A stretch of DNA of 64,000 nucleotides from Takakia lepidozioides (GCA_030704615.1 CM060733.1:39864001-39928000); one strand, 5' to 3'; shown: positions 46,142 through 57,345, numbered from the stretch's first letter. Notes: generated by a model not told the origin, from the letters alone. A program made the numbers and translations.

Positions 46142-47439
46142 AACATCGCCGAGAAGCCTGGGTCAGAACCACAGACGCCACAAACGCGCTCCTTCATATT
46201 GACCCCGGGATAAGAAAGGCCGAGGTCAAGATTCTATATCGGAAACATTGGGCTCTAACCCGGGATGAATATTCCCTATCTGAGCTTATTGTTATCCCAC
46301 AGTCTTAGATAGAAATAGAATATTCTGTCCAGTGGATACATGTGTAAAGGAGTATTCCTATACCCCGTAGACCGAGTTTGTGCTCTTGACATGTACGCTT
46401 ATCTCCGGGAGAGACTTTTTCGCACAGTGTCTGCAGCATTTTCTCTCTCGTGTCGTGAACGCAACCATTTTGACTTGCACACGATCCCATCTCCGCAATC
46501 CTTCACGCAATATAACAGCGATGAGTCATACGCAGAGAGCTTTTTTTTCTCACGAATTTAAAGGGAAACACCCTGAGCGACCGCTCACAAATCAGGCTGC
46601 CCCTTCCCTACTCTAAGAGGATGCTTAATCTAAAACGCTTGGTGCAACAAGCGAGTCTTGACCTTCAAAATTTCTACGCAGCAATGTTGGGTACTTATTT
46701 GATAGTGACATAGGTACTCATGTACAGAAAATATATACATGGGTTCTTTCAACAGGGCTGAGACGTAATGTGATGAAGATCTCAGATGAACTCTCATCCT
46801 CCAGTGTGGCGGACTCGTGAAACGACCGCGCATCTCACCGCGCGGTTCCCACTGTGGATGCCGTGCCCGGACCGCGGTCAACGTATGTACCACATTCTCT
46901 TACGCACATATCGTCGCCCTCCAATCTAGCCGCCACAGTGCGACCGTGGGACCATCGGACAGTCCTCAAGATTGGATGTTTGAAAGAAGCCGACGGAGAT
47001 AAGTAAAGTGATCAGGGCGCAACGCTCTCGCTTCACCACACCTGGTACTTAAACAGTGTTGTCGGGAAGCCATTGCCCTGCAGCTCATCATCCCTCGTCA
47101 TCTTCCGGCTGTGGTTGCATTTAGAATGAAATCTTGTAGCGATCGAGCATCTCGAAGGGCCTTGTCAATTAGATTTCTTTACGCACAGGAAGTTGTACTG
47201 TGGATGTACATAATGTTTTCCACTTTAAGTCGAGGAAGTTGAGTACTTCGCTGATCTGTAGTTAACTTTTTTCACAGTGTTTCTTAACCTGCAGCGTCCT
47301 AGGTCCTTCAGCCTAAGGAGGCATGGTTTGATAACGAGACGTAGCTACGGGGGTAGACAAAATCAGACCACCTAAAAGGACCCAAACAAGTACGATGGCT
47401 CATCTAATGGTCTGGAGAGGTTGATCACTAGAAATTTCC
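46142..47439. other. No recognised gene
   Basis: Only short frames without motifs on either strand. Confidence 0.5.
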
Positions 47440-47680
47440 ATTTCGGCTCTTCTAAGTACTGTCGGTCAGATGCCCTGGATCTGTTATTTACGTCACTTTC
47501 ACCATGGTCACGCCCTTCTCTGCGAAACTCGGCATGCCCACCGGCTTTTCTCAAGTAAGCTTCAAACCAACAAATCATTCTAATTAACTACAATCAGCGG
47601 GCCTAGGAGATGGAGAGACTGAAGTTGAAAGACCCACGCCAGGTTGACCTTCTGCCATGCCTTTGACAATATCAGGTACC
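47440..47680. repeat. Uninterrupted copy of the copia target repeat
   Basis: GGATCTGTTATTTA, CACCATGGTCACG, CCTTCTCTGCGAAACTCGGC run continuously here. The same words are split at CTTCT by the copia element at 33741/42759. This is effectively an empty-site relative. Confidence 0.75.
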
Positions 47681-49101
47681 TCTGTTGGATATAAGGTATT
47701 AGACCAAGATATTAACTTAGCAGTGCTAAAGATGGATGGTGTTTGATTTAGTGCTTTATCCCATTTGGGTGGTGCTTAAATTGACCCTCGATTGATTTGG
47801 CCAATGATATACTGGGCAAGGCTAAGGGTGGCTTGTGGATTGATTTATCTTAATTGGTAAAGCACTGTTTTAGGTAACCAAGATGATCTATACTCAACTA
47901 GGATACTAAAGTATGACGCCTCCCCAAGGAAGTGTAACTTATGGAGTCACTTCACGCAGAAGGGCAACCAAGATACTATATTGGTATCTAATTGGTATTG
48001 ATATTGATGGAAGGAGTGGTGTTAACCTTCATTGAAAACTTTTTCCATATTGATATATGTGGGTGGATATTTATGATTGCACGAAACAAGCAGCCAGACT
48101 GCCCACATAAGGAGGAGCAGTTTTAGAGTAGAGGGGATTGATAGACAGACTTTGAGATATATTGATAGATTGATGATCTAGATTTCAAATTATAGATGCA
48201 TGGTGTGGCGATTGGGCGGACTGGACAGATTACAGTACTATGCTTAGTTGAGATTTGATGTACCCTGAACTAGTAGGACGGAACTATGAAGCATTGTAAA
48301 GGAACGTTTTATATGGCTTCAGAGCCTCAGGTTGATTTGAATTTCTTATGAGCCAACTTACTTACGGTTTTGGTAGCTCTAGATTGGGATCCAAGAGTAG
48401 TACTAGATCCTTGCCGCAAGATACAATTAGGTCAGGACAGGAACAGACTCTTATGGTGCCTGATATAACAGTTCATGTCGAGGTAGTGTCGTGCCCTTCA
48501 TCTAGCGCTGAAGCCGATAGTGCATACCTACTGCAGCACTAAGGCTTTTACCTAAAACGTTAGCTCATGCAAAAATGACAGAGTGATGCGAAATGAAGAC
48601 ATAAATACAGACAGAAGTCATATTTGCAAATGCATACAAGCCTTGAAATTGAGGAACGAGCGTTCAATGACATTACCAGGCATGTATGCAGGAATTGTGT
48701 TACATAAATGTGTGGGAACACAGTAGGTGTGGCACTTGGCACATGCCCAGAACCAAAACTGGACTACATTGACGCATGGTCTCAATCACTACAACTATCC
48801 CCTGAAACTGTGGCACTATCATCCACGAAAACCCGAGCTCCTAGGTGCATTTTCTACTTCCGAGCACACGGGGGAGATTTGTTCAACAATTGCTGTCGAG
48901 CAATGGCCTCAGCGTACTCTAGCAGGATGTACGAACGTGGAGGGTTGCACCAGAAGTCGGACTGAAAAACACGACGTTGTGCAAAGGAACAGCTTCCAAT
49001 ATCTTGACAACCAACGTGAACGCAATGCAACAGCGAACATAGAAGAAAAGGGAATGGTGGGGGGTTGTGTTCGAAAACTAAGATTCATACATAATTTCAA
49101 C
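47681..49101. other. No recognised gene
   Basis: Short unassigned frames only (for example 48348-48542, Ser-rich). Confidence 0.45.
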
Positions 49102-50990
49102 TTACTCACATGCGAAATCGTCGTCCAGGTCTTTGTCGTCCCCTTCGTTCATATCCACATGCACTGTACCCTCATGTTCCTGGAAGGCAGGGGCTGGCCC
49201 TTGCAAGCCTGCAATGATGTCATTGAAAATATCCGCATCCCCTTCCATACCAAACAAATGCCTGCCCCCAGCCTTGTGGTACGAAGCGCCTGCAAGACGA
49301 TGTACTGTTAGCAAGATATAACAAACTTTGCAACAAGAAGAGAATACCAGAGATTGATCGGGGTCTAACCTGTCCCAAGAGTGAGGTCCACGATGCGCGA
49401 CCCTGGATGAGAGCATGTCTCTATAAGTGTCTGAATAAAAGCTTGGCTCTTCTCCTTCGCCCCTCTCCATGGTGTGGAATTAGACTTTCTCAAACACACA
49501 TTAGAATCCACATAGTTGTAGTGAATGTCGTCCACCACAGGATCAAACCTGTCGTTGATAAAACAGCCTCCCCCATGAAGCCTGAATTCCTTCACTGACG
49601 CTAGAGTCAAAGTTGGGCGAATCCTGACGAGGCACATGGCTTCAAAAAGGCGGGTCTGCTCAAAAAGACATCACAAATCAGATAAGATATGATTCAAAAT
49701 CCCACTCAAATGAGAGCGATTGCACCCATCCGAAATTGAATGCATCAACGCACTCAATTCCGGAGGGGCCAAATTGCAAACAAATTGAAGCAGGAAAGAG
49801 AAGGAGGATTACCATTTGTCCCAGGCAGTCACCTTTTGTCAGATACAGGCTGTTCACACCATTCCACGTTTTGATGATCTTCATCCTCGATGGACTGAAT
49901 CATCACCAGAACCCCTCCATCCGACAGAAAGAACTTGCAAAAAGAGAAGACCCACCGCCAGTACATTTCGTCAAATGCATTCCGGGTTGGGCAAGTGCCA
50001 GTGGGGAGAATGTCTGGTACCGCCTGCCCGTCTGGAATGTCAACAATCACCATGTCTGCAGCACATGGCTTTTGAGCACCATTCACCCAATCCTGCCCCG
50101 ACGAAACCTGCAAACAGCACCGACAAAAATCAAAACCACATCTAAGATGGGAAATTTGCAACAGTAAAGGTGGGAATTTTGCAACAGTGAAGATGGAAAA
50201 TTTGCTTACCGACTTCAGAAAAGCACTCATCTTAACCCACGTTGGAGAGGGATCTCCGGTGTAACCACCTTTCCTGGTCTCCATCATGGCAAGGAAGGAG
50301 TCGTTCACAAGCTCGCATCTGCACTATCGGTTGATTTGGGATGGGTGCTCCACTGCGTCGTATGGCTCAAACTTCCCCTTGCATTTGCGATCCTTGGTTG
50401 CAATTGGGGTCTGGGAACCAACACCTACTGCAGCATCCCCTTGGGCGCTCTTCTCCTTGCCTTTGTCCTTTGTGCCCTTTCCCTTCCCCTTCCCTCTCGC
50501 CGGAGTGTTAGTGGCTGCAGGTTCCTTCTCAATAAGGTTTCGCAGGTTTCTATCATGCAGTTCCCTGTCTGTTAGAGGAGCCAAGGACTCCGCATTGTCA
50601 TTCTAGTTCCGTGTCTGCAACTCATACCATGGGCAATCTGATTTGGGTATGTCGAGATACCAGAAGCTTCACTGTTGGGTCAGAATTCCAAATCTCCAAC
50701 CATTTAACTTTCTGCTTGGAATCCACCACTGCAGTTGACAAGCGATGCAACTTTTCCTGTGTCATCTCTGGCTTGGTATTGTTGTTCCAGTGGTTCCTCA
50801 CCTCGTTCAAGAATTGAGGCCCAAAGGCAGGGTCAGCTATTCTCAGTTGTTTCGCAAAGGCGCTCATGATCTTCTTCCGGGTCTCATTATCTTTAACTTC
50901 ATTGCTTCAGCCACTCCCTTCGATGTTCTCATCCCCTCAGGGGTTTTGAAGTAGTACTCTGTTTTAGCCCTCTCCCCAGCCTCCGCTATC
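49102..50990 (-). pseudogene. N4/N6 amino-methyltransferase-like gene
   Basis: Exon-like pieces on the minus strand: about 50990-50620 (FAKQLRIADPAFGPQFLNEV), 50584-50210 (KGKGKG linker, then TRKGGYTGDPSPTWVKMSAF), 50107-49833 (ADMVIVDIPDGQAVP then FFLSDGGVLVMIQS), 49657-49370 and 49289-49102, most bounded by GT-AG. The last two join as GSRIVDLTLGTG plus ASYHKAGGRHLFGMEGDADI. The order DPPY-like motif (here DIPD) first and SAM-binding FxGxG-like motif (LTLGTG) later is that of beta-class DNA amino-methyltransferases. The catalytic motif is degenerate, an in-frame TAG lies at 50324-50326, and frames shift upstream, so it is probably dead. Family call is by motif pattern. Confidence 0.5.
49728..49768. 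repeat. Hairpin motif in methyltransferase-like intron
   Basis: CCGAAATTGAATGCATCAAC then GCACTCAATTCCGG; an imperfect relative of the hairpins at 55.0-55.7 kb, located between two exon-like pieces. Confidence 0.6.
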
Positions 50991-51140
50991 TTAACAGATG
51001 CATGTCAAGCATTTGAAAATATGGCAAACGAGATGTGGTCTCATGGAGTGCAATGATTTCACGATATGCCCAGCATGGATGTGGTATGGAGGCTTTGGAG
51101 ACATATGAGCGAATGATATGGGAAGGGGTGACATCCAATC
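50985..51140 (+). pseudogene. PPR fragment
   Basis: Frames give DACQAFENMA, then RYAQHGCGMEALETYERMIW-like sequence in broken frames, followed directly by the OSB-like repeat. Confidence 0.6.
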
Positions 51141-51475
51141 TGGCATTACCTGACTACAGACACAAGCAGCACACACAAGAGGTCCTTCTGGGTTGATGAT
51201 CGGTCAAATCCTCCATGGGTCATGACACAAGGTCAAGGACAATGTGGTGAGGATCCACCTTCTTGTTCGACCTATTTCAACCTGTTTCGTCCTCTCATCA
51301 AACTCGGCCTTGAGATGCATATTGAATTCTGTAAGTTAGCTCGTTGGGTGGATATATGGTGGTTTGGAGTGACTTTGACAAGTTACTGCTGATGTGGCAG
51401 CTGGAAAGTATCCAAAAATAGATAACAGAGATGAGGAGAAGCTTTGGAATGAACTAGTAGTAGAGATAAGGAAGG
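51141..51475 (+). repeat. OSB-type repeat, reverse orientation
   Basis: Reverse complement of the 1-1200 family (GGTCAAATCCTCCATGGGTC, GAGAAGCTTTGGAATGAACT). The plus frame gives NRDEEKLWNE. Confidence 0.65.
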
Positions 51476-52640
51476 GAGCAGAAAGGACTGGCGACATAGT
51501 GACTAGTGCTGCAGATCGTGGAAATTAGGGTCTGTCAAGTGTGCAGAATTCATGACAAACTGCTGAAACGGAAGTGAAGGATTTTTGCCATAGAGTAATG
51601 TATCATGTACCTTCGGTTGCGACAGCATGAAGTGACAATGGCAGATGAGACCTGATGGCGGCAGAGACGAGGGATGAGCCTCATCGTTAGACCTACACCG
51701 CTTGAGTAAGGGTATAAAGCACGCAAGTGCGATGGGTTTTCTTCTTCTTCTTTCACTTATGAATAGTTGTGGTTGCTTGGACTTAGGAGCTCTCAAGAAA
51801 GACTGATGTAAGAGATAAGACTGTTGAAAATGGAATGGAGTCGGCCTGATTTCAAACCAGGGAGGATGTAGAGAGAAGGGGAGACGATACATGGGTCTAC
51901 TGGAGTGCTGATAGAGGGCAGATGCATCCTTCCCACTGTCACTAAGTTAAATTTCCAAGATGATTTCACTGGATATCTGGTTGGGCGCGTCGACATTGCA
52001 TATAGATCTAGGTTGATTGTTGAATAATTGGAGCTGGGTACTTGTATCTAAAAGGGGAGAAAAAGTTTTGGGAAGGGAGAGAGCTGCACAGTAAAAGGGG
52101 TAATGAATGGGATGGTCAATTGAGAGACAAAGAGGGAAAATCATGAGCTGTAGATGACTTATCAAACCTGCACTTTGTGGTAGATCCTTGATGCCTTCTC
52201 AAATTTCGGTCGATCATGTAAGGGAGTTCCAGACAAGCATTGCAAGAAGTGAAATTGTCTCACGAGCTATGCATTTATCCACGTAGAGTGTTGTTGGGGT
52301 CACGTAGCATCACAATAATTTTATTGACATTGCATGCCCTGCCTATATAATCTGAGAGATACAAAGGAAAAGCTTCCCAATCCCATCCATGTCTTCTCTT
52401 CCGCTGCGGCGTGGATGAAGACACATGAACTCTGATCATGAACAATACATAGGGCCTTTAAGCTGTGTGTCGGTCTTGGACTAGCAAGTGGATGCTACAC
52501 TAGAATGAACAGATTTAGAATTATCTAGAAGGGGATTTATGCCCCTTCTTTTCACACTACAGATTCTGTGGGATATCCTTAATTTTTGCACAGACTTACG
52601 GATGATAGACTTGGACCAGCATAGGCCTTAAGGGTGGTGG
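51476..52640. other. No recognised gene
   Basis: Short frames only. Confidence 0.45.
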
Positions 52641-52645
52641 ACAGG

Positions 52646-52828
52646 CTTATACAGTCAGTTACAGCCTTACACAGTCGGACACAGCTTGTCACAGCCTGCC
52701 ACAGCCCGACACAGCTTATCACAGCCTATCACAGTCAGTTGCAGTCTATCACAGTCTATCATAGCCCGACACAGCTTCACACAGCCCGACACAACCAATC
52801 ACAGCTTCACACAGCCCGACACAGCACA
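52646..52828. repeat. 10-bp minisatellite (ACAGCCYRAC)
   Basis: About 18 tandem units of exactly 10 bp, such as ACAGCCTGCC, ACAGCCCGAC and ACAGCTTATC, with sequence drift but strict register. Confidence 0.9.
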
Positions 52829-53045
52829 ATGATGTCTCATGATTCTGGTTTGAACATCGCATAATCGTGGCCATGATAAAGGCAGTCAGCAGGATTGCGG
52901 CGGCACGGCATCCTTGCAAAAAGATTAGCGGATTACGCTCAATGGCAGCAGCTCCCGGATGGAGGAGGCAGCAGCGCGGTGGCTGGAAGTAGTTCAAGGA
53001 CATGACAATGTGTTTGCAAATGCTGCAATTCCTCATTAACACTCC

Positions 53046-53653
53046 ATGGCACATTTAAATTTCCCCCATATAGGAACTTGCATAGATGCAGATTGGCTGC
53101 TCCATGAATGTAGCCGTTTCAGTTTTCTTCCGTGCGCCATGACACACCTCCAGGAGAGCAAGATGACATGTATGGTATGGCGGAGTGGTCTGCCATGGTT
53201 GCTCAGACTCCATTGTGGGGCACGAGCAAGGATTTGCAGCGGGTTGCTGATCGACAGGTGCAACCAGCCTGGGTAGAGGCTTTTGTACCATCAGGAGAGG
53301 AGGAGAGTGCGGGGATTGCACCAGGACCACCTCAGTTGTCTCCATAGGACACCACACCTATTGTGTGGCAGTATCCGGATGAAGGCATTTGCCTTCTAGA
53401 CGTGGGATCAGCCCGGATTGGCTGCTATGTTACAGGCAGGTGTGCAAATTCGGCGTTATCTGTATGTGGAGAGGATGAGACTGCACGACGCGTTTCACTT
53501 CGTCATGTTGCTCAGTTGGTGCAGCAATACCCTGAGTTGTTGCCGGTGTCTGCGGTTTGTGGATATCATCAGGCCTTACTAGCGGACATTTCGCTGCTGG
53601 GGGAGCAGGATTTGGAGCGGGTTGGCTCCATTGATTTGGTATATAATCTTCAA
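53046..53653 (+). pseudogene. C5 DNA-methyltransferase-like fragment
   Basis: Using two frames, the reading contains GLAAMLQAGVQIRRYLYVER followed by DETARRVSLRHVAQLVQQYP and DISLLGEQDLERVGSIDLV. This resembles the SAM-binding half (motifs I-III) of C5-cytosine methyltransferase-like proteins. It stops just where the catalytic Pro-Cys motif would be expected, replaced by a 43-bp PPR scrap. There is an in-frame TAG at 53345-53347 and at least two frameshifts. Assignment is from pattern memory only. Confidence 0.42.
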
Positions 53654-53682
53654 TGCTCCCACATTTGGCATACATGTCGAGA
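53640..53682 (-). pseudogene. 43-bp PPR scrap
   Basis: Minus reading LDMYAKCGSIED, exactly one PPR segment, between unrelated sequences. Confidence 0.75.
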
Positions 53683-54089
53683 GTACCATCCTCACCAGCT
53701 GGAACTGTCCACCTGGGTGCGGAACTGTCCTCATCATCCCCCTCGCTCTCAGACGCGGATTCTATGACGAACTTACCTACTCTGCCTTTCACAATTCCAT
53801 GTTTGGCCTCACGCCTCATTATAATTCTCTGCTCATTCCCGAATATCAATTGCTCAAACCGAGTAGGCCTATCCTCCCTCCTGATGGCTTCTCTGGCAGC
53901 CGTGTCTGCATAGGCTGGTAGAAAAAAAGGCTTCTGGGGACTCGCAAAAAACGATTTTCTGGCAAAGAATGGCCAATGCGATTCTATCTCCTCCTCTACA
54001 ACAGGGTCTGATTCGGGCAAGTATCCCAGCATTTCCTCGTCGGACGACTCTGCAAGGCTGAGTGTACGCACAAACACAGAATGAAGCAC
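53683..54089 (-). CDS. Unidentified acidic ORF
   Basis: Open minus frame with SDEEMLGYLPESDPVVEEEI, FFARKSFFASPQKPFFLPAY and GKFVIESASESEGDDEDSSA. An AG acceptor near 54062 could start an exon. It does not match a family I know; it may be an exon of the methyltransferase-like gene group nearby. Confidence 0.35.
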
Positions 54090-54126
54090 ATTAGAACATT
54101 CAAACAGGGAATCATCGACAGGTTAT

Positions 54127-54360
54127 ATGGTCCCTACAACCGAAACCAATACACTTACTATGGTGCAACTCACTCGACGACAGGCATTGCAGGAAGCGGC
54201 TTCGGGCGCCCCTGCATCGTACGAATTTCCTGGACTTCCTTGTCCTCCACATCCAGTGCAAAAGTCGGCTGAGCCGGAAAATCTGGGATACAATGGTTGG
54301 AGAAATGTTTTCAGGCACGTGGGCCCAGACATTGCATTCATAGCACGGTTGCCAGAATGA
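54127..54360 (+). CDS. Unidentified short ORF
   Basis: 77 codons ending GYNGWRNVFRHVGPDIAFIA RLPE. The conserved-looking C-terminus suggests a real exon. Function is unknown. Confidence 0.3.
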   Translation: MVPTTETNTLTMVQLTRRQALQEAASGAPASYEFPGLPCPPHPVQKSAEPENLGYNGWRNVFRHVGPDIAFIARLPE

Positions 54361-55055
54361 GTGCAAAACCAATGAGAAGTTCTGAACCGCCGCAATGTGC
54401 AAAATCAACTTGCACATGTATGGACATCGAATCCAGGGTATGGCCATACGGACACAAGAGGTGACGGCGGCCAGTGCCAAATGCACAAATGCTCCTGTGC
54501 TACGTGGACACGTATGAGGTGAACCCATGCATAACCGTCGCGAGCGTTGCCCCGCCGGCATCCCCTCGCACAACGTCTCTGGGCCCAACACATCCTCATT
54601 TTCAAGCTGGAGACTAACAAGAGACTGAGTTCCCACAGAGAGAGTGGTAGGCGTAGAAGACAGTTTTTTTTTTCACCTCAGCGCGAGAGGGGAAGAGGGC
54701 TAGAGAGAGAATGAGAGGCCGCAAGCTGGATTTGACGCTTCAAGAGATAGCAAAAGAGAGTTCGGCCCTAGAAACAGAACAAATGACTGTGCAGGACTAG
54801 GCGGTTGGGGCTGCCGAAGGAGGGGATGAAACACTATCAGAGAGCGACACAGAGGATATGGACACAAAGGAGCCTGACGCTGTTGCTAAGGAACCCATGC
54901 CAAAGGGGAAGAGTGTTGTTGAGAAGGAGGCGACGCCGAAGAGGAAGCAGGCTACACATACGGTTAGTGTCGTTGCATCCAAAGCATCAGGGAGTGCTCC
55001 CCCGAAAGTACCACAGGTGATGATCTTCCTTCCTCTCTTTTGGTGCAGATTGAAG

Positions 55056-55096
55056 GGCATGGAAATTGCGTGCGCTGACGCACGCAATCTCATGCC
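55056..55096. repeat. Intronic hairpin 1
   Basis: Arms GGCATGGAAATTGCGTGCG and CGCACGCAATCTCATGCC around CTGA. Confidence 0.85.
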
Positions 55097-55214
55097 TTGC
55101 ATTCATGTCTTTTCCTCTTCAGAGTTGAGTGAAGTAGATCAATGTGAGTGTTCTGATAGTTACATGAGTGTTCTGCTAGTTTTTCCTTTACTCCTTTCTT
55201 TTGTTCACTGAACA

Positions 55215-55269
55215 AGAGCACCTCCAGAAAATTGCGTGCGTCAACGCATGCATTTTCTGGAGGTGCTCT
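55215..55269. repeat. Intronic hairpin 2
   Basis: 55-nt near-perfect palindrome; arms begin AGAGCACCTCCAGAAAAT and end ATTTTCTGGAGGTGCTCT. Confidence 0.9.
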
Positions 55270-55358
55270 GAAAGCCATGTTTTGCACTGAGCATCTCTAA
55301 CTGCACCCATGAAAATGGGCTGCATGATATCCGCTTTAGCAAGTTCTACATGTTCCTA

Positions 55359-55410
55359 AGAGACCCCTAGAAATTGCGTGCGTCAACGCACTCAATTTCA
55401 GAGGGTGCTG
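55359..55410. repeat. Intronic hairpin 3
   Basis: GAAATTGCGTGCGTCAACG core with imperfect outer arms (AGACCCCTA / GAGGGTGCT). Confidence 0.8.
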
Positions 55411-55493
55411 TGATGGACATCCAGAGCGAGAAACAGATCTGAATGCCCTGATTTTCTGAGCACAGAAAGATCGTCTTAAATCCACGAGTGACA

Positions 55494-55556
55494 CTTCAGA
55501 GCACCCACCAAAATTGCGTGCGTTGACGCACGCAATTTCTGGGGTTGGTCTGAAGG
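55494..55556. repeat. Intronic hairpin 4
   Basis: CTTCAGAGCACCCACC pairs imperfectly with GGGGTTGGTCTGAAGG around a TTGCGTGCGTTGACGCACG core. Confidence 0.85.
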
Positions 55557-55648
55557 ACATTCTCTGGAGTATGGGTCTCTCATTTGACATGACAAAGCAC
55601 ATGCATATACTCAACTTGAAGACATGATGCACAGTCTGTAGAGGCTTC

Positions 55649-55675
55649 AGAAATGCGTGCGTCAACGCACTTAAT
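55649..55675. repeat. Intronic hairpin 5 (short)
   Basis: AATGCGTGCGTCAACGCACT core; outer arms lost. Confidence 0.75.
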
Positions 55676-56219
55676 ATGTGACACTGCCTTTACATGGAGC
55701 ATTTTTCTTTTTGAATGTAGGCGAAGAAAAGGAGAGGTGCTCCCCTGGAGCAGGATGAAGATGAAGACCACGAACTTGTTGTTGTTGAGGAGGAAGACGA
55801 TGGCAGGCCATACTAGGACAGGGCAAAAGATCTGTTGTCCTTCTCGAAAGTGAACTCAGCCCAAGTCATCAAGGCCATGGGCATTCTTGGGGGGAAATTA
55901 ATGATCCCACTCTGCACGTTGATCTCCATGCCGTTCGTCCGACCAACCCTCACGAATGACATTGCAAAGCTGGAACAGGATTTTTGCCATGGGTATATAG
56001 AGGGTCCATCTGTGTTTTACGTTTCGTTGGGCGACACCAACGGCAAGAAGTTTTGGTGGACGAGACCATTGTTGGAGGCTGGGATCCAATATGGCGACGC
56101 ATCAACGAAGAGTTTGAATCAATTATTTGCAAGAGGCTTGTTACACAGTCTTTCTCAGGCAAGATGTTCCATGTCTAACATCTGATTTTTTATTGCTTTT
56201 TGGCCTGCACAGCCAAGGA

Positions 56220-56815
56220 GGTCAGCCAAAATGCTCCACTTTGGGAGTGAGCCCATGATCCCGACTCATGGAATCAAAGTAATGGCAACCTTCATCCACC
56301 AGGCCAACATGACTACATGTAGAGAGAACATATGTAAAGGTGATACTACTTGGCTTCATGCCTTCATGTTGCATTTCTTCAAATAGTTGCAGAACGTCTC
56401 TGCCACACTCATGCTAAAGCATATCCTGCAATAATCGCACTCCATGAGACCACATCCCGTTCAACCATGTTGTCAAACACTTGGCGTGAATGTTTCAAGC
56501 TCCCACACTTGGCATACATGTTAACGAGGGTATTCTCGAGAATGATGTCTGTCAGTATTCCAGCTTTAATGATGTCCGTGTGGACCTCTATGCCCTTTTC
56601 CAGGGCTGCCAGGCTGGCAGCCGCCTTCAGAACACAAATAAAGGTAACCTTATCAGGCAACACCCCTTCTCGTATCATCTGCTCATAGCTCTCGAAAGCC
56701 TCCCTACTACACCCCTACTGAGATATCCTGATATCGGACAAGGATATCACCTGGGTGTTACTGCTCAAGACATACATGTCCACCAGGGCAGTGTTCAGAA
56801 TGACATCTGGTAATT
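56220..56815 (-). pseudogene. PPR fragment with E-region start
   Basis: The frame 56678-56409 reads GVLPDKVTFICVLKAAASLA, GSLKHSRQVFDNMVERDVVS. After a frameshift it continues as HEGMKPSSITFTYVLSTCSH, VGLVDEGCHYFDSM and ends at VEHFG, where it is cut. At the other end (56760-56815) PPR sequence passes into the OSB-like repeat. Confidence 0.75.
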
Positions 56816-57345
56816 TGATAGGCATTCACCTTTCCCACCATTGACCGAGGTCAGAAAAGTATTAATTCCACAACTTCTCCTCGTCTCTGTTACCTGTTTT
56901 TGGATACTTTCCTGTTGTTGCATTGGCAGTATCATGTCAAAGTCATTCCAAACTAGATTCACTCAACCAGCTAACTTGCAGAATTCAACATGGAAATTTA
57001 GGGCCGATTCTGATAAGAGGGAAAAACAGGGTGAAATGTGTTGAAGAAGGTGCCTTCATTAGCAGTGAATCTGGACCCATACTCTATCCCCTGCTCCTTC
57101 AGCTATCCATGCACAATCATGCATACATCCTTGCGTTGTTGCTAGCAGCTGACACTGACAGCCAAGATTTTTTCGAGGAAACACCCAACTCAACTTATCA
57201 CACTAGTTCCTATGCTCAATTTCATCTCCTACTCTCTGTAACAGACATTCACTTTTTTGACTCGATTGTCCCACCATTGACTGGGGTCAGAAAAGTATTC
57301 ATTCCACAGCTTCTCCTCGTCTTTGTTACTTCTAAACTACAATAA
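56816..57345 (-). repeat. OSB-type repeat
   Basis: Two related stretches (56816-57060, 57170-57345) match the 1-1200 family: GGCATTCACCTTT, CAACTTCTCCTCGTCTCTG, TTTTTGGATACTTTCCTG. The junction CATCTGGTAATTTGATAGGC links PPR to OSB sequence. Confidence 0.65.

Larger units (their letters stand above)
54711..56177 (+). pseudogene. N-terminal part of a methyltransferase-like gene
   Basis: Exon 1 (54711-55015) starts MRGRKLDLTLQEIAKESSAL and is acidic then Lys-rich. A GT donor at 55016 and TGTAG acceptor ending 55720 join in phase 0 to exon 2 (AKKRRGAPLEQDEDED, then SKVNSAQVIKAMGILGG, VRPTLTNDIAKLEQDF, VFYVSLGD, GWDPIWRRINEEFES, GKMFHV). In my recollection the second part resembles the N-terminus of plant proteins with a C-terminal DNA-methylase-like domain; this is uncertain. 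In-frame TAG codons at 54797-54799 and 55814-55816 and a one-base frameshift near 56050 show decay. The intron holds five hairpins. After 56177 an unrelated PPR fragment begins. Confidence 0.45.
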
